DNA of 64,000 nt from an uncultured Bacteroides sp. (lineage in GTDB: Bacteria; Bacteroidota; Bacteroidia; Bacteroidales; Bacteroidaceae), in contig CASENE010000072.1 in the NCBI GenBank assembly GCA_949289265.1, positions 62,001 to 126,000 of the forward strand, written 5' to 3'. Shown in pieces: positions 37,625-45,591 of this stretch. The notes beneath the pieces are model-generated. The model had not been told where the DNA came from and ran no database searches. It worked only from the letters and a program-made list of their open reading frames with translations. Every line of letters starts with the position of its first letter. Position 1 is the stretch's first letter. The position numbers and the translations under genes are program-made.

Positions 37625-37676
37625 ACGAGCTACAGGTGAAGGCGGAAAGAGCGGACGCTTGTAGCTCGTCGTTTTT
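37625..37676 (+). terminator. Hairpin with T tract between dksA-like gene and lspA
   Basis: ACGAGCTACAG (37625-37635) pairs with CTTGTAGCTCGT (37658-37669), followed by CGTTTTT. It lies directly before the frame that contains lspA, so transcription into lspA would need read-through or a promoter I cannot see. Confidence 0.7.
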
Positions 37677-37712
37677 ATGGATTACAGAAGTGCGAAGGAA
37701 GCAAGAGATAAG

Positions 37713-38348
37713 ATGAACAAGTATTTGACAAAAGGGCGGATTGCCTGGCTCATCATTTTGTCCGTATTGATTATAGACCAGGTCATCAAGATATGGATAA
37801 AAACTCATATGTATTGGCACGAAAGCATACGCGTGACAGACTGGTTCTATATCCTGTTTATTGAGAATGTGGGCATGGCATTCGGCATGGAAATCTTTGG
37901 GAAACTGTTTCTGACAATTTTCCGTCTGGTGGCCGTGTCAGTAATAGGCTGGTTCTTGTATAAATGCGTTAAAAACAACCTGAAGACGGGATTCATTGCT
38001 TGTATCTCTTTGATTCTGACCGGTGCCTTGGGCAATATCATCGACAGCGTATTCTATGGCGTATTGTTCAGCGAGAGCACCCCTTCGCAGATAGCCTCCT
38101 TCCTGCCTGCCGGTGGCGGGTATGCCCCGTTGTTCTATGGCAAGGTGGTAGACATGTTCTACTTTCCCATCATTGATACTCATTGGCCCCAATGGATGCC
38201 TTTCGTAGGGGGCGAACATTTCATTTTCTTCAGTCCTATCTTCAATTTTGCCGATGCGGCCATCAGCTGCGGGGTGATTGCTTTGTTTATTTTCTATGGC
38301 AAATCCTTCAGCGATGCCTATCACATGGTCATTAAAAAGAAGCAATGA
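37713..38348 (+). CDS. lspA: Lipoprotein signal peptidase LspA
   Basis: The 211-residue aspartic protease of the inner membrane cuts prolipoprotein signal peptides before the lipidated Cys. Four membrane segments are visible. The conserved parts are DQVIKIWIK, NVGMAFG, the first catalytic Asp in TGALGNIIDSVFYG and the second in FNFADAAISCG. It is longer than E. coli LspA (about 164) due to a periplasmic loop (GGGYAPLFYGKVVDMFYFPIIDTHWPQWMPF), typical of Bacteroidetes. The ATG at 37713 (MNKYLTKGRIAW) is preferred; an ATG at 37677 directly behind the T tract adds 12 residues. It overlaps the next gene by 4 bp (ATGA), indicating translational coupling. Confidence 0.95.
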   Translation: MNKYLTKGRIAWLIILSVLIIDQVIKIWIKTHMYWHESIRVTDWFYILFIENVGMAFGMEIFGKLFLTIFRLVAVSVIGWFLYKCVKNNLKTGFIACISLILTGALGNIIDSVFYGVLFSESTPSQIASFLPAGGGYAPLFYGKVVDMFYFPIIDTHWPQWMPFVGGEHFIFFSPIFNFADAAISCGVIALFIFYGKSFSDAYHMVIKKKQ

Positions 38349-39214
38349 AGCAAACTCTGAGATATAGCCGCTGGCTGTTTGTTGTTCTGATGGCCTGTTC
38401 CTTGACTTCGTGCAAGGTGAAACGCCCGGATACCGTCTTGCCCGACGACAAGATGGAGGCTGTGCTCTACGATTACCACATAGCCAAGGCCATGGGCGAA
38501 CAAGTGCCATACAACGAAAGCTATAAGCGGATATTATATGTAGAGTCTGTGTATAAGAAGCATGGTATCACTGAAGCCCAGTTTGACACCTCCATGGTGT
38601 GGTTCGCACGCCATCCGGAAGCCCTGCGCGATATCTACGAGAAGGTCAACCAACGCCTGAAGACGGAGAAGGAGAAGATTGACGACCTGATTGCCAAGCG
38701 CGACCACAAGCCCAAAATGTCCAAGCCGGGAGACAGCATCGACGTATGGGCCTGGCAAAGAACCTACCGTTTGACCGACATGCCCTTGAATAGCCGCATC
38801 TGGTTTACGTTGCCTTCTGATACGAATTTCTACGACCGGGACACCTTGCGTTGGCGCATGCGTTTCAGCCGTGAGCATGGCGCATCGCTCTTGGACGATA
38901 CCTTGTATGCCCCGGTAATGTCTCTGCAAGTCTTGTATGAAGGAGACAGCATGCGGTATGACATGCAGCGCATCCGGAAGCCGGGCGAATATGTTCTCAG
39001 TGTTTGGGCCGATTCCCTGGGAAAGATTAAGGAAGTGGACGGCTTCGTGTACTATTCCCGCCCGCAGGCCTCATCAGGCGGCGTATGGCTGATAGACGGG
39101 GTGAAGTTGATGCGTTATCATGCCCGAGGAGACAGCTCCAGACTTTCTTTCCGCCCTGTGCGGAGCAACGTGCCGACTCTTCCACTGAAGGCTGCAGTCA
39201 GAGAAAACAAATAA
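38345..39214 (+). CDS. DUF4296 domain lipoprotein
   Basis: The 289-residue protein has a lipoprotein signal with lipobox SLTSC, then a DUF4296 domain of about 90 residues (LPDDKMEAVLYDYHIAKAMGE ... FDTSMVWFARHPEALRDIYEKVNQRL). This family is largely restricted to Bacteroidetes and has no known function. The C-terminal half is predicted to be beta-rich without motif. Being coupled to lspA by ATGA overlap and itself an LspA substrate is noteworthy. The 81-residue gene downstream starts 5 bp after its stop. Confidence 0.87.
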   Translation: MKQTLRYSRWLFVVLMACSLTSCKVKRPDTVLPDDKMEAVLYDYHIAKAMGEQVPYNESYKRILYVESVYKKHGITEAQFDTSMVWFARHPEALRDIYEKVNQRLKTEKEKIDDLIAKRDHKPKMSKPGDSIDVWAWQRTYRLTDMPLNSRIWFTLPSDTNFYDRDTLRWRMRFSREHGASLLDDTLYAPVMSLQVLYEGDSMRYDMQRIRKPGEYVLSVWADSLGKIKEVDGFVYYSRPQASSGGVWLIDGVKLMRYHARGDSSRLSFRPVRSNVPTLPLKAAVRENK

Positions 39215-39219
39215 CGCCA

Positions 39220-39465
39220 ATGAAGCATTATTACGCCTCGCATTACGTCTACGTGCCGGGACAAGGTTTCCTCAAGCAACAAGTGGTAGAGGTAGACGAG
39301 GGGCGCGTGGCCGGTTTCTTTGCTTTGGAAGGCGAGAGGCCCAGCATTGAATGGTTGCCCGGCGTCTTAAGAATAGAAGAAGACGGACGGCTCTACCATT
39401 ATTTCCCGTTCGATTTTACGGCCATGCAGCCTGTCTGCGGAACTCGGCGCAAACAATTGCCGTAG
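39220..39465 (+). CDS. Small conserved-looking protein of the lspA operon
   Basis: I do not recognise this 81-residue protein. It begins MKHYYASHYVYVPGQGFLKQ and contains VVEVDEGRVAGFFALEGE and EWLPGVLRI, giving an alternating beta pattern of the kind that starts amidohydrolase-like composite domains, but no catalytic residues. The ATG at 39220 is 5 bp after the DUF4296 gene, which strongly suggests translational coupling. Its last 50 bp overlap the end of the convergent trmH-family gene. I believe similar small genes accompany lspA in related genomes, but this is from memory. Confidence 0.65.
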   Translation: MKHYYASHYVYVPGQGFLKQQVVEVDEGRVAGFFALEGERPSIEWLPGVLRIEEDGRLYHYFPFDFTAMQPVCGTRRKQLP

Positions 39466-40180
39466 CGATGGCCACGTTCAGCGATTCGGAAGGCCCCTGC
39501 TCTTTGGGATAAGCAGGGATGTAGAGTTTCCGTGTGACCAGCCGTTCCGTTTCCTTCCGGATTCCCCTCCCTTCGTTTCCCATCACAATCAATCCATTGT
39601 CCGACAGCGGCTGCGCGTAGATGTTCTCGCCGTCCAGAAAGGTTCCATAGACAGGAACCTCCCCCACGAAACGGCCTATCAGTTCCGGCAAGGACGTGTA
39701 ATGCACAGAGACGCGCGCCAGGCTCCCCATCGTGGCCTGCACCACCTTCGGATTGTACAAGTCGGCCGTGTCGGGCGAACAGAACAGGTGCCGGATGCCA
39801 AACCAGTCGGCCAGGCGTATGATTGTCCCCAGATTGCCCGGGTCCTGCACGCCGTCCAAGGCCAGACAGAGGGAATGCTGGGCCGCGTCGGGCGCAAGCT
39901 CTTCCCGCTTTTGCCGGAAAACGGCCAACACCTGTTGCGGATGCTTCAGGAAACTGGCCCGTCCCAGCTCTTCGTCCGATACTTCCACAAATTCGTCGCA
40001 GGCAGGATGCGGGTTCCGCGCCGCCCACTCGGAGGTGCCAGCCAGCAAAAGGCAGGGGAAGCGCCCCAACAGTTCGTTCACCAACTTGGGACCTTCTGCC
40101 ACGAATACCTGGTCTGCGTCCCGATTCTTCTTCAACTCCAGCGAGCGGATGTATTTAATGCGATTCTTGCTCAGTGCCAT
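39416..40180 (-). CDS. TrmH/SpoU family RNA 2'-O-methyltransferase
   Basis: The 254-residue protein has an N-terminal substrate-binding domain (about 1-100; ALSKNRIKYIRSLELKKNRDADQVFVAEG) and a SPOUT methyltransferase domain with the three motifs: LDGVQDPGNLGTIIRLADWFG, LIVMGNEGRGI and IPAYPKEQGPSESLNVAIATAIV. These enzymes methylate ribose 2'-OH in rRNA or tRNA using AdoMet in the trefoil knot; the target base is unknown. The ATG at 40180 is preferred over a start 18 codons upstream because of the promoter motif at 40203-40210. It overlaps the convergent small gene by 50 bp. Confidence 0.92.
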   Translation of the reverse strand: MALSKNRIKYIRSLELKKNRDADQVFVAEGPKLVNELLGRFPCLLLAGTSEWAARNPHPACDEFVEVSDEELGRASFLKHPQQVLAVFRQKREELAPDAAQHSLCLALDGVQDPGNLGTIIRLADWFGIRHLFCSPDTADLYNPKVVQATMGSLARVSVHYTSLPELIGRFVGEVPVYGTFLDGENIYAQPLSDNGLIVMGNEGRGIRKETERLVTRKLYIPAYPKEQGPSESLNVAIATAIVCAEFRRQAAWP

Positions 40181-40202
40181 GATGAAAAACGTATTCCGGG
40201 TG

Positions 40203-40210
40203 CAAAAATA
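40203..40210 (-). promoter_or_regulatory. -7 promoter element TATTTTTG (trmH-family gene)
   Basis: The minus strand reads CGTATTTTTGCACCC, 22 bp upstream of the ATG at 40180. Confidence 0.6.
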
Positions 40211-40285
40211 CGGGATTATTCTGGAATAGCCCAAAGGGAGTCCGGATTAACCTTGCCCGGGATGGACGAAAAACAGGTCCAATCC

Positions 40286-40494
40286 CTTGGATAAAACTCC
40301 CTGCCTGTGGCAAAAAGTTGCCAATCTTTGGCGAAAACTATAAATTTAGGCTAGATTTACATAAATCCAGCCTAGATTTATGTAAATTCAGCTTGGATTT
40401 ATGTAAATTCAGGCTGGATTTATAGTTTTTCTGAGAGATAAAGCGTTTTTTCTCCGCACTTGGCAGTTTTTCTGGGCGGGATAAGGAGAGAATC
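40286..40494. repeat. Dispersed repeat family A, copy 3
   Basis: The core (40334-40430, 97 bp) is bounded by AAAACTATAAATTTAGGCT and an AT-rich inverse copy ending TTTATAGTTTTT. Of the three 21-bp near-palindromes, the first has centre CA and the other two have centre TG, so this copy mixes both forms seen in copies 2 and 1. The left flank (CCCTTGGATAAAA ... GGCAAAAAGTTGCCAATCTTTGGCG) is nearly that of copy 2. The right flank ends GGCGGGATAAGGAGAGAAT, 15 bp before the stop of the permease gene. The rest of the 329-bp gap holds only the trmH-family promoter. Confidence 0.88.
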
Positions 40495-40509
40495 CTACAC
40501 CACTCTGCA

Positions 40510-41619
40510 TCAGACCCTTTTCCTGTAGGTCGCGGCCGCCACGAGGCTGAGCAAAACGGCAAAGCCGGACAAGGCCGCATATTGTGTCCAAAGGTCGGCC
40601 ACGGTGGCCCCCTTCAGATAGACGGAGCGCATGATTTCGATGAAGTAGCGCGGCGGGATGGCGTAGGTGATGCACTGCGCCCACCGGGGCATGGAGGCTA
40701 TGGGGGTGAACAGCCCGCCCATCAGCTGGAAGATGACGATGAAGGCGAACATCACGAAGATGCTCTGCAGGATAGTGGCCGAGCGGTTGGCGATGGACAC
40801 GCCCAGGCCGGACATGACGAGGCTGAACAGAATGGCCGCCAGGTAGATGTTCGCAATGTTTCCTTCCGGCGCCAGTCCGTAGACCAGCCGGCCGATGAGC
40901 ATCCCCACCGTCACGACCAGGATGCCCACCACCCAATAGGGAATCAGTTTGGACAGGACGAACTCCAGCCGTCCCACCGGCGTGACGTTCATCGCCTCGA
41001 TGGTGCCGGTCTCCTTCTCGCTGACGAGGTTGAGCGTGGGGAGGAACCCGCAGATGATGATGAGCAGCACCACCATCAGGGCCGGAATCATGTAGTTGCG
41101 GAAGTTGAGCGTCGGGTTGTAGAGGTTGACGACGGCCGTCTCCCGGGCGGGCACGGCGATGCCTTGTTCTGCCTGCCAGTGCGCGAGGGTGTTGGCCATG
41201 GACGCCGTGGCATACTGTGCGCCCAGCATCCCCTTCGTCGCGTTCACGCCGTTCGCCCTGACGTCCGCTGCGGGTCTCTCCCCCTTAGTGATGTCCTTTT
41301 GATAGCCTTTCGGAATAGTGACGAGAACGTCCGCTTCGCCGTTCTCGATCTGCCGGAACGCTTCGCCGTAGCCGAAGTAGCAGCCGGTGACGGACAAGTA
41401 TTCCGATGCGTCCATGTCCGCTATCAGGCGGCGGGAGAGGGGCGTGCGGTCGTTGTCCACCACGGATACGCCTACGTTCTTCACATCCAGCGTCGCCACC
41501 AGGGGGATGATGAGCATCACCAGGATGGGCATGGCCACAATCAGGCGGGGGACGACTGGGTTCCGCTTCATCAGCAATACTTCCTTCTCAAGCAATATCT
41601 TCAATATTCTTCTATTCAT
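40510..41619 (-). CDS. ABC-2 type exporter permease (YbhR/YbhS-like), distal
   Basis: The 369-residue permease has one N-terminal helix (PRLIVAMPILVMLIIPLVA), a large extracytoplasmic domain (about 45-175) and five C-terminal helices, the ABC2_membrane_3 pattern. The conserved LVSEKETGTIEAMNVTPV coupling helix stands just inside the membrane. It is the last gene of the minus-strand exporter operon. The first and second permease probably form a heterodimer as in E. coli YbhS/YbhR, where a TetR-type regulator, a HlyD-type adaptor and ABC subunits are encoded together. Between it and the first permease lies a 152-bp spacer with a composite inverted repeat. Confidence 0.9.
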   Translation of the reverse strand: MNRRILKILLEKEVLLMKRNPVVPRLIVAMPILVMLIIPLVATLDVKNVGVSVVDNDRTPLSRRLIADMDASEYLSVTGCYFGYGEAFRQIENGEADVLVTIPKGYQKDITKGERPAADVRANGVNATKGMLGAQYATASMANTLAHWQAEQGIAVPARETAVVNLYNPTLNFRNYMIPALMVVLLIIICGFLPTLNLVSEKETGTIEAMNVTPVGRLEFVLSKLIPYWVVGILVVTVGMLIGRLVYGLAPEGNIANIYLAAILFSLVMSGLGVSIANRSATILQSIFVMFAFIVIFQLMGGLFTPIASMPRWAQCITYAIPPRYFIEIMRSVYLKGATVADLWTQYAALSGFAVLLSLVAAATYRKRV

Positions 41620-41650
41620 AAGCAGATGATCATTTCTCGGGCTTTACCCG

Positions 41651-41749
41651 TAGTGATTAGTGGTTAGTGATTAATGATTAATGGCAAATAGGCCGCGCGT
41701 GAGTCTTGCTATCACGTATTAACCATTTATCACTAATCACTAATCATTG
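41651..41749. repeat. Composite inverted repeat between the two permease genes
   Basis: The left part (41651-41684) is made of repeated ATTAGTG, GTTAGTG and ATTAATG words; the right part (41722-41749) is its approximate inverse complement (ATCACTAATCACTAATCATT). The loop is about 40 bp. It lies inside an operon and has no T tract, so it is not an obvious terminator. Confidence 0.65.
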
Positions 41750-41771
41750 CGGCCTCCGGCCGCTAAACTTT

Positions 41772-42818
41772 CTATTTCTTAGCGTTGAACTTCTTGATAG
41801 CCAAGGCCAGCACGGCTACCGTCATTCCCGACAGCACCAGTACTTCCGTCAGCACATTCCCGACGGGGAGCTGCTGTATCATTAGCACACGCATCGCCGA
41901 GATGTACCAGCGGGCAGGGATGACGCACGAGAACCATTGCAAGGCCGTCGGCATGTTCTCCACCGGGAATATCATGCCCGAAAGCAGCACCACCGGTATC
42001 ATGAACATCACACCGGAGACCAGCAGGGCGGAAACCTGCGTGGAGGCGAGGGTAGAGATGAGCAATCCCAACGCCAGGGCAAGGACGATGTACAGGATAC
42101 TGACCCATATCACGTGGACGATGCTGAAGGAGAAGGGCAGGCCCAGCACGGTATAGCTCAGCGCTAGCATCAGCGTCAGGATGACACACGACAGCAGGAA
42201 GTAAGGCACCAGCTTCCCGAGGATAATCGTACGGGGACGGACGGGGGAGACCAGCAGCAGGTTCATCGTGCCCGTCTCCTTCTCGCTGACGATGGACACG
42301 GAGGTCATCATGGCGCAGATGAGGATGAATATCATGCCCATGATGCCCGGCACGAAGTGGTATGCACTTTTCAGTTGCGGGTTATAGAGCGTGTGGGTCA
42401 CGACCGGGATGTCTGTCGCAGCACGAATGACGCTCTCCAGATAGGCCGTGGCGGTCTGTGCCATCGTGGTGTTGGAGGCATCCACGATAATCTGGTGCTG
42501 CAGCCAGCCGTCCTCCGTGCGGAACACCACGGCGGCATCCGTCCGGCCTATCCGCAGGAGGTCTTCCACGTCGTTATAGGGAACGATGCCCTGGAACGTG
42601 AAGTAGGGATTGGCGCGGAAGCGGTCTATCACCTGTCGGGTCTCGTCCGTGTGCTGCTCCACCACGGCGACCATCCGCACGTTGTTGACCTCGGTGGAGA
42701 TGGCGAATCCGAAGAGCAACAGCAGCACGACGGGCATGACCAGTACCACCGTCACCGTGCGGAAGTCGCGCAGGAGGTGGAGCACCTCTTTCTTGATGAG
42801 TGATTGGAATATATTCAT
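41772..42818 (-). CDS. ABC-2 type exporter permease (YbhS/YbhR-like), proximal
   Basis: The 348-residue protein starts MNIFQSLIKKEVLHLLRDFRTVTVVLVMPVVLLLLFGFA, has an outer domain (about 45-165) and five C-terminal helices, again the ABC2_membrane_3 arrangement, with the coupling motif VSEKETGTMNLLLVSPVRP. I trimmed the open frame to the ATG at 42818, since the 55 upstream codons overlap the ATPase gene in another frame. Sequence similarity between this and the distal permease is low but the layout is identical. It is 26 bp downstream of the frameshifted ATPase gene. Confidence 0.9.
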   Translation of the reverse strand: MNIFQSLIKKEVLHLLRDFRTVTVVLVMPVVLLLLFGFAISTEVNNVRMVAVVEQHTDETRQVIDRFRANPYFTFQGIVPYNDVEDLLRIGRTDAAVVFRTEDGWLQHQIIVDASNTTMAQTATAYLESVIRAATDIPVVTHTLYNPQLKSAYHFVPGIMGMIFILICAMMTSVSIVSEKETGTMNLLLVSPVRPRTIILGKLVPYFLLSCVILTLMLALSYTVLGLPFSFSIVHVIWVSILYIVLALALGLLISTLASTQVSALLVSGVMFMIPVVLLSGMIFPVENMPTALQWFSCVIPARWYISAMRVLMIQQLPVGNVLTEVLVLSGMTVAVLALAIKKFNAKK

Positions 42819-42844
42819 TTTAATGAAGAATAAAGAATGAAGAA

Positions 42845-43587
42845 TTAATCTCCCCTTTGGGCATCTCTCGCCACGATGCGGAACACCTCGTCCATTGTGG
42901 CGGCCTCGTACTTCCGCTTCAGTCCGGCCGGAGTGTCCAATGCCTTGATACGCCCGTCCACCATGATAGAGACGCGGTGGCAATACTCGGCCTCGTCCAG
43001 GTAGTGGGTGGTGACGAAAACCGTCATGCCTTCCGAAGAGGCGCGGTAGATCATCTCCCAGAACTTGCGCCGTGTGGCCGGGTCAACGCCTCCGGTCGGC
43101 TCGTCCAGGAAAACGATGTCGGGCGAGTGCAGCGTGGCAGCGGTGAAGGCCAGTTTCTGCTTCCAGCCGAGGGGGATTTCCTTCACCAGGACATTCCGCA
43201 GGCCCTCCATACCTAACGTCCCAAATGCGGCGTCCGCCTTATCCTTGATTTCTGTGGAGGACATGCCGTAGATGGTGGCGAATAGACGCAGGTTTTCCCA
43301 CACGGTCAGGTTCTCGTAGAGGGAGAACTTCTGGCTCATGTAGCCGATGTGTCGCTTGATGTCTTCCGCCTGGCGGAGAATGTCATAGCCTGCCACCGTC
43401 CCACTGCCGGATGTCGGGAAGCTGAGTCCGCACAACATGCGCATAGCTGTGTCTTGCCCGCGCCGTTCGCCCCCAGGAATCCGAAGATCTCGCCCCGGCG
43501 TACTTGCAGGGTGATGTGGTCCACAGCGGTGAAGTTCCCGAATTTCTTGGTAAGGTCTTCCACCGATATTACTATCTCCTTATCCAT
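42845..43587 (-). pseudogene. ABC exporter ATPase, frameshifted inside Walker A
   Basis: The gene is split in two frames. The first frame gives 46 residues of a normal ABC ATPase ([19 protein letters not shown] ... [10 protein letters not shown]) and then runs out of frame to a stop. The second frame picks up exactly there: [13 protein letters not shown], the Q loop [14 protein letters not shown], the degenerate signature LGWKQKLAF, Walker B IVFLDEPTGGVD and the H loop VTTHYLDEAEY. Adding one base in AAGACACAGCTATG (near 43449) would restore the usual [11 protein letters not shown]. This is a single-base deletion, or an error in the sequence. The rest is intact and 247 residues would be encoded. 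It overlaps the upstream ATPase by 8 bp. Without it the exporter would lack one of its two ATPase sites. Confidence 0.85.
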
Positions 43588-44494
43588 CTTCCTTAGCCAA
43601 TTTAATGAACAAATCTTCTATGTTTCCTTTCGCAGGCCATATCCGGGCATCGTCCAAGCCTGCCTGCCGAAGCTTGCTAACAGCATTGTCCAGATTGAAA
43701 CTGTCGTTTGTCACGATGTGCAGCGTAGCGCCGAACGTATAACAATCCTTTACATCCGGAAGGGCGCGCAACGCCTCCAGGAGCGGATACATATCTTTCG
43801 CCGATACGTTGTAAAGGTTCTTGTCCATGTCTTCCATCAGCCTGCCGGGCGTGTTCACGTCCAGAATTTTCCCTTTATTGATCAGGGCGATGCATTCGCA
43901 ACGCTCGGCTTCGTCCATGTAGGAAGTGGAGACCAGAATCGTGATGCCCTTCTCCTTTAGCGTGGCCAGCATGTCCCAGAACTCGCTCCTCGACACGGCG
44001 TCAACGCCCGTGGTGGGCTCGTCCAGCAGCAGCACTCGCGGGCGGTGTATCAAGGCGCAACTCAGAGCCAGCTTTTGCTTCATGCCGCCGGACAAGGCTC
44101 CTGCCCGACGGTTGGGGAACTTCTTCAGCTGCTCGAATATCGGGGCTATCAGGTCGAAGTTGTCCTTTACGTCCACGCCGAACAGCGAGGCGAAGAAATG
44201 CAGGTTCTCGCGGACGGTGAGGTCGGGGTAGAGGGAGAACCGTTCCGGCATGTAGCCTATCTCGGCGCGCAGTTTCCGGTAATCTTTCACCACGTCAAGG
44301 CCTGCCACGGTGGCCGAACCCTCGTCGGGACGGAGCAACGTGGTCAGTATTTGGTACAACGTAGTCTTTCCCGCCCCGTCCGGTCCGATAAGGCCGAACA
44401 AGGCGCCTTGGGGCACGGCGAGCGTCACGCAGTCCAGCGCCGTCAGTCTCCCGTAGCGTTTCGTCAACCCTTGTATGTCTATGATGTTTCTCAT
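43580..44494 (-). CDS. ABC exporter ATPase (YbhF N-terminal-half-like)
   Basis: The 304-residue protein is an ABC ATPase of the drug-export class. Walker A is [10 protein letters not shown], the Q loop [14 protein letters not shown], the signature [11 protein letters not shown], Walker [13 protein letters not shown] and the H loop [10 protein letters not shown], so it appears fully active. The C-terminal 80 residues form an extra domain ([18 protein letters not shown]) common in this class. In E. coli YbhF the two ATPase halves are one protein; here they are two genes with an 8-bp overlap. The ATG at 44494 ([10 protein letters not shown]) is preferred to one four codons upstream. It is separated from the HlyD gene by a 197-bp spacer with 22-bp repeats. 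Confidence 0.92.
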   Translation of the reverse strand: MRNIIDIQGLTKRYGRLTALDCVTLAVPQGALFGLIGPDGAGKTTLYQILTTLLRPDEGSATVAGLDVVKDYRKLRAEIGYMPERFSLYPDLTVRENLHFFASLFGVDVKDNFDLIAPIFEQLKKFPNRRAGALSGGMKQKLALSCALIHRPRVLLLDEPTTGVDAVSRSEFWDMLATLKEKGITILVSTSYMDEAERCECIALINKGKILDVNTPGRLMEDMDKNLYNVSAKDMYPLLEALRALPDVKDCYTFGATLHIVTNDSFNLDNAVSKLRQAGLDDARIWPAKGNIEDLFIKLAKEDG

Positions 44495-44595
44495 AAAAAA
44501 AAGCATGTGAATGATTCGTCAGTCTTTGTCAATGCCTGCGTTTCCGCCTTCTTGGCTTGTCTTTGGCAGCGTGGAGGTCTGTTCTCCCAGCCAGG

Positions 44596-44674
44596 AAGGT
44601 GAGGAAAAGGTGGCACTGATTGTAGGAAAAGGTGGCACTGATTCCTACAAAAGGTGGCACCTTTTCCTCACCTT
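44596..44674. repeat. Repeat E: three 22-bp units inside the exporter operon
   Basis: AAAAGGTGGCAC recurs at 44605, 44627 and 44649, giving an exact 22-bp period. The third unit holds the perfect palindrome AAAAGGTGgCACCTTTT. In addition AAGGTGAGGAAAAGGTG (44596-44612) and CACCTTTTCCTCACCTT (44658-44674) form a perfect 17-bp inverted repeat around the array. It lies in the 197-bp spacer between the HlyD and first ATPase genes, so it would be transcribed; no T tract follows in the minus direction. Confidence 0.85.
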
Positions 44675-44691
44675 GTCGCTGCAAAGGTCTC

Positions 44692-45591
44692 TCATTCCGC
44701 GTTACCCAGGCGCACCTCGCCGTACTGCCCGAGCTTCAGCCTCCCATCGTTCTTCACCGAGACTTTTACGGCATATACCAGGTTTGCCCTGGTGTCTTGT
44801 GTCTGGATGGACTTAGGCGTGAACTCGCTTTCTTGCGCAATCCAGGTAATCTGGCCGGGATATTCGTACTGCTCGTCCCCGCCGAAATCGGCGATGACGG
44901 TCACTGGCTGCCCTATGCGGATATGTGCCAGTTGCGAGGCGGTGAAGTAGCTGCGCAGATAGATGTCGTTCAGGTTGGCCATCTTGAAGAGGGAACGTCC
45001 GGGGGTGGCGTATTCGCCCTGCTCGGCATACTTCTGAAGGACCGTGCCGGTGATGGGCGCTGTGATGCGACTCTTGCGTATCTGCTCCTCTATTTGCTCT
45101 TGCTGGTATTGCAGAGCCGAGGCGCTTTCCGTGATGGAGCTGCGGTTCTTGTCCAATGTGGAGAGCAAGCCTTCCAACTGTCCGCGCAAGGTTCTCAACT
45201 GCGCATTCGCGTCATCGCTTTGCTTCTGCGTGGCTGCTCCGTTGGCAAGCAGGCGGGCAATGCGGTCGCACTCGTTCTGCTGGTGGGCTATCTGCGACCT
45301 CAAGGCAGCTGCCTGCGCTGCAATGTCGGGTGATGATTTCTTTGTGGAGAGTTGCTGGCTGTGAAGTTGTTTCTGCTGGAGGGCGAGTAGGAGAGTGTCC
45401 ACCCATCCCACCTGCTGTCCGGCTACGAGGCTGTCTCCCTCGTCCACGCTAAACACGACCAGCTTTCCACTGGTTTCAGAAGATACCGTTACCGTGTTTG
45501 CCTCGAAGATGCCTGTGGCGTCATATGTTTCAGCGTTCCGGCAGGAAGCCAACAATATAATAAATGTGGAGAATAGGGCTATCTTTTTCAT
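44692..45591 (-). CDS. HlyD-type membrane-fusion adaptor lipoprotein (YbhG-like)
   Basis: The 299-residue protein starts with a lipoprotein signal (FIILLASC), then a split biotinyl-lipoyl half (GIFEANTVTVSSETSGKLVVFSVDEGDSLVAGQQVG), a long alpha-helical hairpin (about 75-170), the second lipoyl half (SRITAPITGTVLQKYAEQGEYATPG) and a beta-barrel domain. It bridges the inner-membrane ABC exporter and the TolC-like channel. Its start codon overlaps the stop of the TolC-like gene (ATGA). A lipid anchor replaces the membrane helix used by YbhG of E. coli. Confidence 0.93.
   Translation of the reverse strand: MKKIALFSTFIILLASCRNAETYDATGIFEANTVTVSSETSGKLVVFSVDEGDSLVAGQQVGWVDTLLLALQQKQLHSQQLSTKKSSPDIAAQAAALRSQIAHQQNECDRIARLLANGAATQKQSDDANAQLRTLRGQLEGLLSTLDKNRSSITESASALQYQQEQIEEQIRKSRITAPITGTVLQKYAEQGEYATPGRSLFKMANLNDIYLRSYFTASQLAHIRIGQPVTVIADFGGDEQYEYPGQITWIAQESEFTPKSIQTQDTRANLVYAVKVSVKNDGRLKLGQYGEVRLGNAE

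Noticed and set aside
42845-43587. Programmed frameshifting as explanation for the split ATPase
   Set aside because: There is no slippery heptamer of the X XXY YYZ type or a following hairpin at the break, and the break lies in an essential motif where both frames would be needed in each protein.
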